Shown here: positions 25,901-33,172 of the stretch, one piece after another
How positions within the stretch are numbered: position 1 is the first letter of the stretch
Layout of the letters: each line of letters begins with the position of its first letter
Assembly (NCBI GenBank): GCA_028718185.1
Contig: JAQUMH010000011.1
Coordinates: 1 to 64,000 of the forward strand
Direction of reading: 5' to 3'
DNA: 64,000 nt
From: Elusimicrobiota bacterium
Lineage (GTDB): Bacteria > Elusimicrobiota > UBA8919
Notes under the pieces: model-generated
What the model saw: only the letters and a program-made list of their open reading frames with translations
What the model was told of the DNA's origin: nothing
Databases searched by the model: none
Made by a program: the position numbers and the translations under genes

Positions 25901-27363
25901 GTGACTCCTTGTAGATTAACATTAAGAGATGGTATGTTCTTTTCTATATAAATAGCATATTGTTTGCCATCCTGAACCAGCGCCCACGCAGTTGTTCCGG
26001 AAGGAAGAGCTCCTGCTATAATTGAATTGTCAGGGTGCATGTTTACAAAATCAAAACTATCCATAAAACTCTTCAAAATTCCCATTTGAGTACGTAATGC
26101 CGGACCTCCGCCTCCGATAGTAAATGAGATTGATTTGTTGGTGAAATAATCGTAGCGAGAAGTATAGTAAGGTAGAACCTTTAAACCTGAACCTCCTCCC
26201 GGACCCGGAGTAAATGTTAAATCAAGCACAGCATATTCTGCACCGCCAGCCATTAACCATTTCCATCCAAAACAACGATATGGGGCATCGGCTATACCTA
26301 AATATGTAAGCTCATCAAGCCCTATAGGTATATTATGAAAGTAATTTTTTGCTATAGTATTGAGCGGAGGCCCGGAGTAGAAAAAAACAGACGCATTCGG
26401 GTTGATGTTATAAGTTGGTGCCCAACTGGCATTTCTACCTTGACAAATAAGGTGTTTTTTCGGAAGAGATGTCTCTGTCGTAACAAATTTAGAAATGATG
26501 TAATTGTCAAATTCGATTCCCCTAATACTACCACCCATCCAAGACTCTCCAATCGACTCGTAAATGACATTGTCAAATTCATTCAATTCCTGAACTATTT
26601 TAGTAACCATAGAAGACATATAGACCGTCAAACCGTCATTATGCAAACCATTATCGCGAATATCCCAAATACTATCGTCGCCAGTAGAAGTTAAATACGC
26701 AATGTTTCCCGCACTGTTAACATTATTGCTTATACCGTCAATATCATTACCTACACCAGGGAGACCATTTTTAACTCCGCTACCACCATTCATAGGAGAG
26801 CGTTCCCACATTTTACCTTTACTTGCCTCATTAAAAGGAAGGAAAAAAACAATTACTACCGCTATACCTCTATCATCAGCTTGCTTAATGAAATCTCTTA
26901 GGCGAGGGAAATATGAATTAGCCGGTGTGCCTGCATCATCCCACTTGGATAGGTCAAACTTGTAACTGTTCGGATCCCCAGCAAATCCTTTTTGAGTAGT
27001 GCTTCTTGCCCAAGGACAAAGAAAGCCGTTGTTAGTTGGACCAAGAGTATTATCGTCAATATTCCACCACCTGAAGGTGTCCGAAGCTATATTAACAGCC
27101 GGCTCAATATATGTTCCGGTAAATATGAGAGTATAATTTAGCCCCTTGTTCTTGAGTTCATCCAAATATGTGATATAATCAAAATCTTTATTTAATACCG
27201 CACCATAATGTTCATCAGAGGTAATCAGAACTGTTGGCTTACCTTTATAGAGAAAGTAACGATTGTTAATAGGATGAAGTTTTATCGGTTCTGAAGTTAC
27301 TACCGTGCCGCATGCTAATACCAATCCTGCAACTAATAATAAATACTTAAGAATTTTATTCAT
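22990..27363 (-). CDS. Secreted DUF4038-like TIM-barrel glycosidase with Ig, CBM6, ZU5-like domains and type B tag
   Basis: A 1457-residue exported protein. After a signal peptide (1-25) comes a clan-A-like TIM barrel resembling DUF4038 (about 25-460; PIKLHPINNRYFLYKGKPT, SDEHYGAVLN, VIYESIGESW, GLDELTYLG), followed by a collagen-binding-like beta domain (to about 535). Then follow an Ig domain, CBM6 (about 650-830; WAQPGEWLEYSINV), a GPI-anchor-type beta domain (SPNGGETW), another Ig domain, a purple-acid-phosphatase N-like Fn3 domain (AIITWTTDENSDTQVGYG), a ZU5-like region and a type B tag (KVYPTPYNP, WLEWDGKNDDGD). The last ~440 residues are almost identical to the protein at 33173. AAGGAG lies close before ATG 27363 (an upstream ATG at 27384 has no site). 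Confidence 0.87.
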   Translation of the reverse strand: MNKILKYLLLVAGLVLACGTVVTSEPIKLHPINNRYFLYKGKPTVLITSDEHYGAVLNKDFDYITYLDELKNKGLNYTLIFTGTYIEPAVNIASDTFRWWNIDDNTLGPTNNGFLCPWARSTTQKGFAGDPNSYKFDLSKWDDAGTPANSYFPRLRDFIKQADDRGIAVVIVFFLPFNEASKGKMWERSPMNGGSGVKNGLPGVGNDIDGISNNVNSAGNIAYLTSTGDDSIWDIRDNGLHNDGLTVYMSSMVTKIVQELNEFDNVIYESIGESWMGGSIRGIEFDNYIISKFVTTETSLPKKHLICQGRNASWAPTYNINPNASVFFYSGPPLNTIAKNYFHNIPIGLDELTYLGIADAPYRCFGWKWLMAGGAEYAVLDLTFTPGPGGGSGLKVLPYYTSRYDYFTNKSISFTIGGGGPALRTQMGILKSFMDSFDFVNMHPDNSIIAGALPSGTTAWALVQDGKQYAIYIEKNIPSLNVNLQGVTGTYKVEWVNTKTGNIDKTETFPHTGGTKVLIPPSYTDDIALRILDTADVQQPPVVSISTIGVINGSNPPATLTIKVNATAYDGKSINQVDFYNNSNNWIGTDTSSPYEFVWTVNNPGDYSITAKATDSGGLSKISTPPQVVTIGGTPPPPQHAYHPEDITSTLPWSVGSGTTTIQVEDYDMVTTGSGEGIAYHDRDTTNRSGLYRPNEGVDIGTDSDTGGGGYHVGWAQPGEWLEYSINVVQDGDYKIRLRSSNAPDITGPIHIEFIKTSSADIVTPSIIVIPDTIWRSIEVTPRISLTAGNQIMRLVMLDNVATYCGDLNYIELIRVSSGTVPPPPTITVTSPNGGETWPANSNQKVEWTIQGTWPIFVGNINIDLSTNGGTTWNTLVPSVPASNGSQVITIPNTPSTNCLIRVQSNGNGSPTDSSNANFTITAPDNILPIINITSPANNSIVPTSPITISGTASDNVGLKRVEVKVGVSGIYETATGLATWNKSGFSLVSGPNIIYARATDTSDNVKVATITVTYIPSTPPIITNVRASVTTNGAIITWTTDENSDTQVGYGTTTALGTVSPLDINMTRLHSVSITGLLKNKTYYYKVYSRDSSDNLATSSQYSFKTLNNIKHRIYTYYYDDGTTTTKVGASASASLKFKVQVYNLDENSLATDYTGTVTLTTKNSKSSVLDTTDSTLIEADAGEKEVAIPFRSDINTIELTGDVTAPVVINFSDMYIAKLVGYQGGSIRGSNGLKILIPTGVLSANKFLASIKTSAAPAVRNTMKYVNTVNPICYDFGELTFNNNAPVLENQVFTRAVNITIPYTKADIGTLNEDGLRIYYWTGTDWDLVTGVQTVDKANNTVTATVRHFSTYRILGSYVSADINNVKVYPTPYNPNTAVQGKLKIINLPMNCVMKLYSVTGEMVRELKEIDFGNLGWLEWDGKNDDGDKVGRGVYIYQIEDAAGSKKTGKIGLVK

Positions 27364-27466
27364 TGATCTCCTTGTTTTATACAAATTCTGTTATAGAGTT
27401 AAAACCCTATACCCTTTTTTCTAATTTTCAATATTCAATCTTCTTGACTTCGGACATTGGACATCG

Positions 27467-27572
27467 CCCGCCACTCCCTCCACTGAATCCTTGGCGGGCA
27501 AGGAATCTTTGGCGGGCAAGAAATCGTTGGCTGGCAAAGACATCGGACCTGACGCTGGATATTTGGCGGACA
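27467..27572. repeat. Tandem TTGGCGGGCAAG repeat
   Basis: CCCGCCACTCCCTCC is followed by about four imperfect copies of 'ttggcgggcaaggaatc' in tandem. This is an expanded version of the CCCGCC...TGGCGGG hairpin at 538-588, 18412-18434 and 59623-59646. Clearly richer in GC than its surroundings. Confidence 0.6.
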
Positions 27573-27584
27573 AGCGACTTTGTC

Positions 27585-30500
27585 TCACTTTTCAACAGCA
27601 ATCTTTATTTTATTTACTCCGGTTGTCCCTTTTATATACAATATATATACTCCGCTGGCTACTGTATTGCCACTTTCATTTTTGCCATTCCACACCACAC
27701 TGCCGCTATTATTGCTATCACTTAGCTCCCTGACTAAATCGCCGCCTACCGTGTATATCTTTAATACCGCTCCCGCTGTCAGGTTCTCTATAATCATCCC
27801 CGCAGTATTTTTTAGTGGATTATATGGCATAGGATATATCTTTATGTTGCTTAAATCAGCTGCCGGCACTAACTCCAATAACGCAAACTTGCCTAAATGA
27901 CTGCTCTTTGCTACTACCTTGTTGTCAGCTGAGTATACTGTCGTAGGTAACGTTACCCAACGATTATTAACTTCATCATACCAGCCAAGAACTAAGTTGG
28001 CCTCTTTACTGCCGGTTATTCCACTGTCATCATAATTTATTGTTATAGTTACTTCCTTTACCGGTTGTAAATTCTTGTCATTTAGAATATTTACTCCATA
28101 CCCTACTACTTTTAATGCAGGCTTATTTGATATCGGCACATTTATTGCTGTCAGTGTCATGTTTACAGATTGGCTAAACGCTTCTTTAGGCACCACTAGA
28201 TTTATTTCGCTGTCTACACTGCTACTATCGTTTAAAGGCGTTACTGCCATGCCGCTGTTTATTAGTATTTGTGGATTTACTGTTCTTGTTACACTCAACT
28301 GCCTGCAAACATAATTCGCTTCTAGTAAATCACTACTTAATCCGCTGTAAGACATCTTCCTGGGCCAGAACCGTACATTACTAATATTTTCCGGCTCTAT
28401 AACATAACTGCCGGTTTGAGATATTCCGTTAAACTCGTAATACCCGTCATTAGTTATTGTTTCCGGTTCACTATACGGGTTAGCAGTAGTCATACATTCT
28501 TCAATACTATTTCCGGTTATCTTCATTATAACTTCAGCTATTCCGCAGCTGCCCTTATACTCCCGCACATTTCCTGCTATTACTAAATTACCGGAATCAT
28601 CTGTAACCGAAACAAGTGAAGGCGCAGCAAGAATACTGACTTCTTCTAATTGAACATCATCTATATAATATACATCGCCTGCTTTCGCGTATGATGCAAA
28701 CCAAAACTGTAGTCTGCCGTCACTAACAGTGCCGGTAAATCCGGTAGCAATAAACTCTGTAGTAAACTTCTGCCATGAAGTGGTAAGATTAAATGTCTTG
28801 CTTACACTGTAACTTGTATACGGCGAAACGTGTTTAAATATTCGCACCGATACATCATTGCCGGTTGTTGAATATCCGGAAAAACTAAGCCTATACTTAG
28901 TACCTGATTTAAGCGATATCCCAGTTTGATAAAGTTGTATATTTGTGCTGGCAGCAGTCACTGTGCATTTGCCTGCATAAGTTCCTGTATATCCCGGTGT
29001 TGATGCAGTAAATGACCCGCCGGCTCCGGCATAATATAACCATGAAGTTTTACCTGATTCAAAACCCGGATTTTTAACAATATTTGTGCTGACTGGCGGA
29101 GTGTAGGTTACTGTTATTGATATCGCCGGTGATGTGCCTGTCGCTCCAAGATTATCAGTAGCTACTGCAGTTAAACTGTAACTTCCCACTGCCGGTGTCC
29201 ATGTGTAACTGTAAGGTGCAGAAATATCCGTTGCAAGTAACGTGCTGCCTGCATAAAACTTTACACTAGCTACTGTCCCGTCGCTGTCAATAGCAGTACA
29301 ATTTATAGTTACAGAAGCACCGGTATTATATGTAGCCCCGTTTGCCGGTGCGGTTATACTTACCGTTGGTGATGCATTGCCCGGTTTCACTAATTTGATG
29401 TAATTGATATTTCCAACGTTATAATCACCTATGCTGTCCAACGCAACTCTCATCACCTGTTGGCCTGATGACAGAGAAACTGTTTTTGACACTGTTGTCC
29501 ATGTCTGATTGCCGCCGGTAGTTGGAACTGTGATGGGACCTGTTTTGTCAGTGCCGTTGAATTCTACGTGAAACTTTCCGCCAACACTTTCGGATGCCAC
29601 GCGGGCTTCCAATGTGTATGTCCCTGCAGTTACTACATTAACTGTATATTCCAGCCATTCACCTGCAAGTGTCCAGCCGATATTATAACCGCCGCCGGTG
29701 TCTGTTGTGGCTTCTATGTCTACACCATCTGCGGTTCTATATAAATTACCTTCATTTACGCCGTCAGTATCGTGGTATGCTACTCCTTCTCCGCCATTAT
29801 CAAAATCTTCTACCTGAATTGTGCCCGGTATGCTTCTTGCAGTTCCGCCGTATGGAGATTGCGATACTGGTGCAGTTATAGTAAAGTTGGCATTGGACGT
29901 ATCAGTAGGACTGCCGTCTGTCTCTGATACTCTTATACGACAAGTAGCGCTTGGCGTATTGGGTACTGTTACCGATTCACTGCCGTCGTTTGTTATGCTT
30001 GATTTTGAATTTAATATTGACCAAGTGGTTCCGCCATCAGTTGAAATTTCTATTTTAACATTACCTACTGTTCCAGCGCTGGTCCATGTTACTGTCTGGT
30101 TGCTATTTACAGCCCATGACTCACCACCGTTGGGTGCTGTTACTGTTATCGCAGGTGATACTGTGCTGCCGTATTCATAAGCTCCAATATCATAACCCGC
30201 ACCTTGTGGTCTTGTCGTGCCGGCATAATCAACTGATGGAACAAATGAAGCCGAAGAACCTTTATCTATCGCCGGAGATGTAGCTTGAAGATGGAAATCA
30301 GGTATACTTGTAGATATAAATAACGGATTTGAGGTTATAACGTTTGAACCTGAACCATATGGTTGTGTGCCATATACTACGTTATTAGTTATGGTAGCAC
30401 CTGCAACATCACTTCTAATTTGGAATGAATTATTATTTGCAAATATATTGTTTCGTATTATAATACCAGTCGCCGGAGTATACTCAAGATATATTCCACC

Positions 30501-31556
30501 TCTATCTGAATTTCCTATACCATTATTATATATTGTGTTGTTCTCAAATGTTACATTTTTTACAGTTCCTTGACTATCTCTTGTCAGTCTTAAGGCAGTT
30601 CCCGGATTATTGTATATTAAATTATTATATATATACACGCCATCAAGAACTCCGCCCGGTTGTTCTGATGCAACATTAATTCCATTGCAATCTGTTCCTG
30701 CATTCCTCTGATTGAATATTTTATTATTATATACTTGTATGTTACGTGCACCATTATTATATGCATCTATATATATACCTGAATAATCACAATTTGTGAT
30801 TGTATTATCATGAATCTTACCGTTAGATACACCATCTTTTGAATCAAACACTCCACCGAATGAATAACTGATATAGTTATTGAATATATCAAAATTGTTC
30901 TGCCCGCCTCCTACTGAAATCACTTCATGATTCTGAGTAGGATTTTGATTATGACCATTGTAAACAGTATTCCCTGATATAATAACACCTTGACCATATC
31001 CATTTGCAGCCATTCCACCCATTATAAGTATTGCAGACGCCCAAGTATCTTCAATGTAATTATTCGTAAACTCAATATAAGACGGAGCATTTTGACCGCC
31101 GCCTGATTTGTTTGCATATAAACCTGCATATCCGGAATGGATTATTCTTAAACCGTTTACTTTGATGTAAGATTTATCCCATATCTGGAATATTCCGCCG
31201 TCACGATTATTCGTAAAATCTACGCCGCTACCGTCAATTGTAACCGTATTACCCGGATATGCCGAGAAAGTAATGTATTTTCCGGCACTGCCTGAATTCT
31301 TAACATCAACCTGTCCTGTATAGGTTCCTGTTTTGATATAAACTGTATCTCCTGCCACTGCAGTACTGGCTCCTTTCTGTATGGTCCGCCACGGTGATGC
31401 TTCAGTTCCAGGATTTCCATCATTACCGGTTGTGGCAACATAATACGTTGCCGCATTAATAGTTCCCGCCGTTGCCAATCCAATCGCCATTACAACTAAA
31501 ACAAATTTCCTTATTGGTACTGCACGCATCATAAACTTTCTGATAACTGCACCCAT
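27585..31556 (-). CDS. Secreted beta-helix / CBM6 / CBM4-like multidomain protein with type A tag
   Basis: A 1323-residue exported protein. Signal peptide (about 1-36), DUF1565-like cap (YYVATTGNDGNPGTEASPWR), beta-helix to about 470, GPI-anchor-type domain (SPNGGESWAVNSNQTVTW), CBM6 (about 570-730; QVEDFDNGGEG, WTLAGEWLEYTVNV), Ig domain, CBM4/9-like jelly roll (about 825-1000; NIVKNPGFESG, YYIDDVQLEE), transthyretin-like and ZU5-like domains, and a FlgD-Ig tag (KIYPMPYNP, VVWNGKNESGN, ASGVYILY, ending KIAVEK) of type A. The cap suggests glycan lyase or epimerase-type fold, with the CBMs targeting polysaccharide. It directly follows the PorV-like gene at 31657 on the same strand. GGAG sits 8 bases before the ATG. 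Confidence 0.87.
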   Translation of the reverse strand: MGAVIRKFMMRAVPIRKFVLVVMAIGLATAGTINAATYYVATTGNDGNPGTEASPWRTIQKGASTAVAGDTVYIKTGTYTGQVDVKNSGSAGKYITFSAYPGNTVTIDGSGVDFTNNRDGGIFQIWDKSYIKVNGLRIIHSGYAGLYANKSGGGQNAPSYIEFTNNYIEDTWASAILIMGGMAANGYGQGVIISGNTVYNGHNQNPTQNHEVISVGGGQNNFDIFNNYISYSFGGVFDSKDGVSNGKIHDNTITNCDYSGIYIDAYNNGARNIQVYNNKIFNQRNAGTDCNGINVASEQPGGVLDGVYIYNNLIYNNPGTALRLTRDSQGTVKNVTFENNTIYNNGIGNSDRGGIYLEYTPATGIIIRNNIFANNNSFQIRSDVAGATITNNVVYGTQPYGSGSNVITSNPLFISTSIPDFHLQATSPAIDKGSSASFVPSVDYAGTTRPQGAGYDIGAYEYGSTVSPAITVTAPNGGESWAVNSNQTVTWTSAGTVGNVKIEISTDGGTTWSILNSKSSITNDGSESVTVPNTPSATCRIRVSETDGSPTDTSNANFTITAPVSQSPYGGTARSIPGTIQVEDFDNGGEGVAYHDTDGVNEGNLYRTADGVDIEATTDTGGGYNIGWTLAGEWLEYTVNVVTAGTYTLEARVASESVGGKFHVEFNGTDKTGPITVPTTGGNQTWTTVSKTVSLSSGQQVMRVALDSIGDYNVGNINYIKLVKPGNASPTVSITAPANGATYNTGASVTINCTAIDSDGTVASVKFYAGSTLLATDISAPYSYTWTPAVGSYSLTAVATDNLGATGTSPAISITVTYTPPVSTNIVKNPGFESGKTSWLYYAGAGGSFTASTPGYTGTYAGKCTVTAASTNIQLYQTGISLKSGTKYRLSFSGYSTTGNDVSVRIFKHVSPYTSYSVSKTFNLTTSWQKFTTEFIATGFTGTVSDGRLQFWFASYAKAGDVYYIDDVQLEEVSILAAPSLVSVTDDSGNLVIAGNVREYKGSCGIAEVIMKITGNSIEECMTTANPYSEPETITNDGYYEFNGISQTGSYVIEPENISNVRFWPRKMSYSGLSSDLLEANYVCRQLSVTRTVNPQILINSGMAVTPLNDSSSVDSEINLVVPKEAFSQSVNMTLTAINVPISNKPALKVVGYGVNILNDKNLQPVKEVTITINYDDSGITGSKEANLVLGWYDEVNNRWVTLPTTVYSADNKVVAKSSHLGKFALLELVPAADLSNIKIYPMPYNPLKNTAGMIIENLTAGAVLKIYTVGGDLVRELSDSNNSGSVVWNGKNESGNTVASGVYILYIKGTTGVNKIKIAVEK

Positions 31557-31656
31557 TTGCTTAACTCCATAAAATCAATTGAAAAGATTATTAACTGTAT
31601 TAAAAGATTTAAAAATTAGAAAATCTTTCAATCTTTCAATCTTTTAATATGTTTTC

Positions 31657-32667
31657 TTAGAATTTCACATTCATAGACACTTGGTGCGTATCACCTAAAT
31701 TGCCAAACGGGACAAACGCATAATCCAACTGGTATCCTTTATATCCTACCCCGCTGCCTAAACTTAAACCTTTTAACCCGCCTATGTCTTTTGTCTTCGC
31801 ATTATACCCTAACCTGCCTACTATATTTGTATCTTCATTCACTCTATATGTATACTCGCTTCCCATACCGCCAATAGCAACATTAATTGCCTTGTCATTT
31901 GATGCTTCTATACCGCCTACTAATAATAACGCATCCATAACCTCATACCCAAACCCTAACCTGACCACCATAGGCAAATTGTCAGCCTGGTCTTCATACT
32001 TTATCTTGCCGCCTACATTTTGCATTGCTAACCCTATACTAAGGTTACTGTCTGATTGTTTGTATAACAAACCTAAATCACCTGCTATCGCACTTCCGCT
32101 GTTCTTTATCTTACTGCTTATATATTTTATACCTACACCAATAGACAAGTCTTCGTTTAGCTTATTGCCGTAACTCAAAGTAGTGGAAGTGTCACTCGGA
32201 CTAAAACTGCTCTCTTCTACACCGTTCTCATCTGCGCCTTTTATAGTGCCGTAATTTAAATACTGAACTCCTATACCTATTACGCCTATTCCTGTTACAG
32301 GATGTTCATACCCTACATAACTGTAACCTATATCAGCTAACCACATACTATGCATTATGCTTATTGCAGGTCTATCTAATCCGGTTAATCCGGCTTCGTT
32401 CCAATAAATAACACTGGCATCGCCGCTGCCTACTACACCTACGCCGCCAAGCCCTATGTACTTTGCACCTGCACCTAACTTAAGGAACTGGGCGCCGCTG
32501 GTGCCGACAGATGCCTTGTTAAATGATGCGCTTGTGTTACTGGAAGCAAGAAGCAAGAGGCAAGAAGAAAGAAGAAAGAAGAAAATACTGGATTTAAGAT
32601 TGAAGATTAAAGACTTTAAACCTCGGACATTGGACTTCGGACATTGGACTGACGTTACTCTCTTCAT
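31657..32667 (-). CDS. PorV/PorQ-family outer-membrane protein
   Basis: A 336-residue beta-barrel of the PorV/PorQ family, which in type IX secretion shuttles C-terminally tagged cargo. Family hallmarks: GAQFLKLGAGAKYIGLGGV and VIYWNEAGLTGL near the N-terminus, and repeated beta strands (LSIGVGIKYISSKI, IGLAMQNVGGKIKYED). The N-terminal ~48 residues include a signal peptide encoded by simple word repeats (32525-32665): poly cttctt/cttgc words become the hydrophobic core FFFLLSSCLLLLA. The 5' leader contains a GEMM-like aptamer (33000-33079) and a double hairpin. GGGGA lies 7 bases before the ATG. Confidence 0.85.
   Translation of the reverse strand: MKRVTSVQCPKSNVRGLKSLIFNLKSSIFFFLLSSCLLLLASSNTSASFNKASVGTSGAQFLKLGAGAKYIGLGGVGVVGSGDASVIYWNEAGLTGLDRPAISIMHSMWLADIGYSYVGYEHPVTGIGVIGIGVQYLNYGTIKGADENGVEESSFSPSDTSTTLSYGNKLNEDLSIGVGIKYISSKIKNSGSAIAGDLGLLYKQSDSNLSIGLAMQNVGGKIKYEDQADNLPMVVRLGFGYEVMDALLLVGGIEASNDKAINVAIGGMGSEYTYRVNEDTNIVGRLGYNAKTKDIGGLKGLSLGSGVGYKGYQLDYAFVPFGNLGDTHQVSMNVKF
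32525..32665 (-). repeat. Word repeats inside the signal-peptide coding region
   Basis: The N-terminal coding part of the PorV-like gene consists of tandem words: gtccaatgtccgaagtcc, then taatcttcaatcttaaatc, then cttctttcttctttcttctt and gcctcttgcttcttgctt. The same words appear in non-coding gaps near 7230-7265, 22887-22985 and 27440-27465. Confidence 0.6.
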
Positions 32668-32728
32668 AAATATTTCCCCATTAAAAACTATTCTTATGTT
32701 CTAATGTTCTCTTGTTCTTGAGTTGATG

Positions 32729-32804
32729 ATCCCGATTTCTATTTATAACAGAATATGTTATCGGGATTGTTTATTTTAGTCTCCGGTAGGGGACTCAAAT
32801 AAAC
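32729..32804 (-). ncRNA. Double hairpin leader motif, copy B
   Basis: Minus strand: hairpin 1 (32769-32804) GTTTATTTgaGTCCCC-tacc-GGAGACtaAAATAAAC; hairpin 2 (32729-32767) ATCCCGAT...ATCGGGAT, then catcaac. The copy at 41893-41967 has altered stems that keep pairing. Not a family I can name. Confidence 0.55.
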
Positions 32805-32999
32805 AAAAAAAAAGCGTACCAGAAAACTAACTAAATAGTTATTAGGTGTATTCTTTAACCTAATTAACTAATTCGCTAATTCTCTAATCCACTTCTTTCT
32901 GTTTTCGATAACCTTGCTAGCTTGATAGTCCAGGTATTTATTTGTTGTCTTTCTTTATCTTTACCTCTACCTTTACCTGTTTTTCTTATTTGTCGCTTA

Positions 33000-33079
33000 T
33001 CGGCAACTTGTTGGGTTACACTATCTTAGCCCTTGGTTTTGCGAACTCATCAAGGTTTCCCTTGAGCAGCCTTTTCGGA
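33000..33079 (-). ncRNA. c-di-GMP-I (GEMM)-like riboswitch aptamer, copy 2
   Basis: Minus strand: ccgaaaaggc, then CTCAAGG-GAAA-CCTTGATGAG, tcgcaaaacc, gggctaag and caacaagttgccg. The GAAA-capped stem has different base pairs from copies 1 and 3 (CTCCTGC...GCGGGA), so structure is kept while sequence changes. It lies about 330 bases before the PorV-like start at 32667. Confidence 0.65.
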
Positions 33080-33084
33080 ATTAT

Positions 33085-33172
33085 ATAAAAGTTATAGAGT
33101 TTTAGGGTTTTAGCGTTATAGGGTTTTAACTCTATAAACTCTATTAACTCTATTAACTCTATAACACTTCTC
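33085..33172. repeat. TATAGAGTT word-repeat with inverted ends
   Basis: GTTATAGAGTT at one end pairs with AACTCTATAAC at the other, with gggtttta and actctatta words between. Lies between the stop of 33173 and the aptamer, possibly a terminator or folding spacer. Confidence 0.45.

Larger units (their letters stand above)
32668..33172 (-). other. Leader of the PorV-like gene at 31657
   Basis: A 505-base non-coding region. In minus-strand order: TATAGAGTT word spacer (33172-33085), GEMM-like aptamer (33000-33079), a variable stretch of purine words, a second copy of the aptamer's 3' edge (32901-32925), a candidate hairpin (gttaattaggt/acctaataac), a T-run, the double hairpin (32729-32804) and the ribosome binding site. 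No promoter like those at 303 or 42371 is visible, so transcription may come from 33173 upstream. Confidence 0.55.

Noticed and set aside
24224-26694. Long plus-strand frames inside the 22990-27363 gene (e.g. 24224-24655, 26335-26694)
   Set aside because: They are antisense to repetitive Ser/Thr-rich domains, where such frames arise by composition; none resembles a protein family.
27467-27572. CRISPR-like array of TTGGCGGGCAAG units
   Set aside because: Units are directly adjacent with no unique spacers and no cas genes are nearby.
32868-32900. Intrinsic terminator in the second PorV leader
   Set aside because: The T-run at 32805-32813 is separated from the nearest good hairpin by about 25 bases, so I did not list it as a separate terminator.
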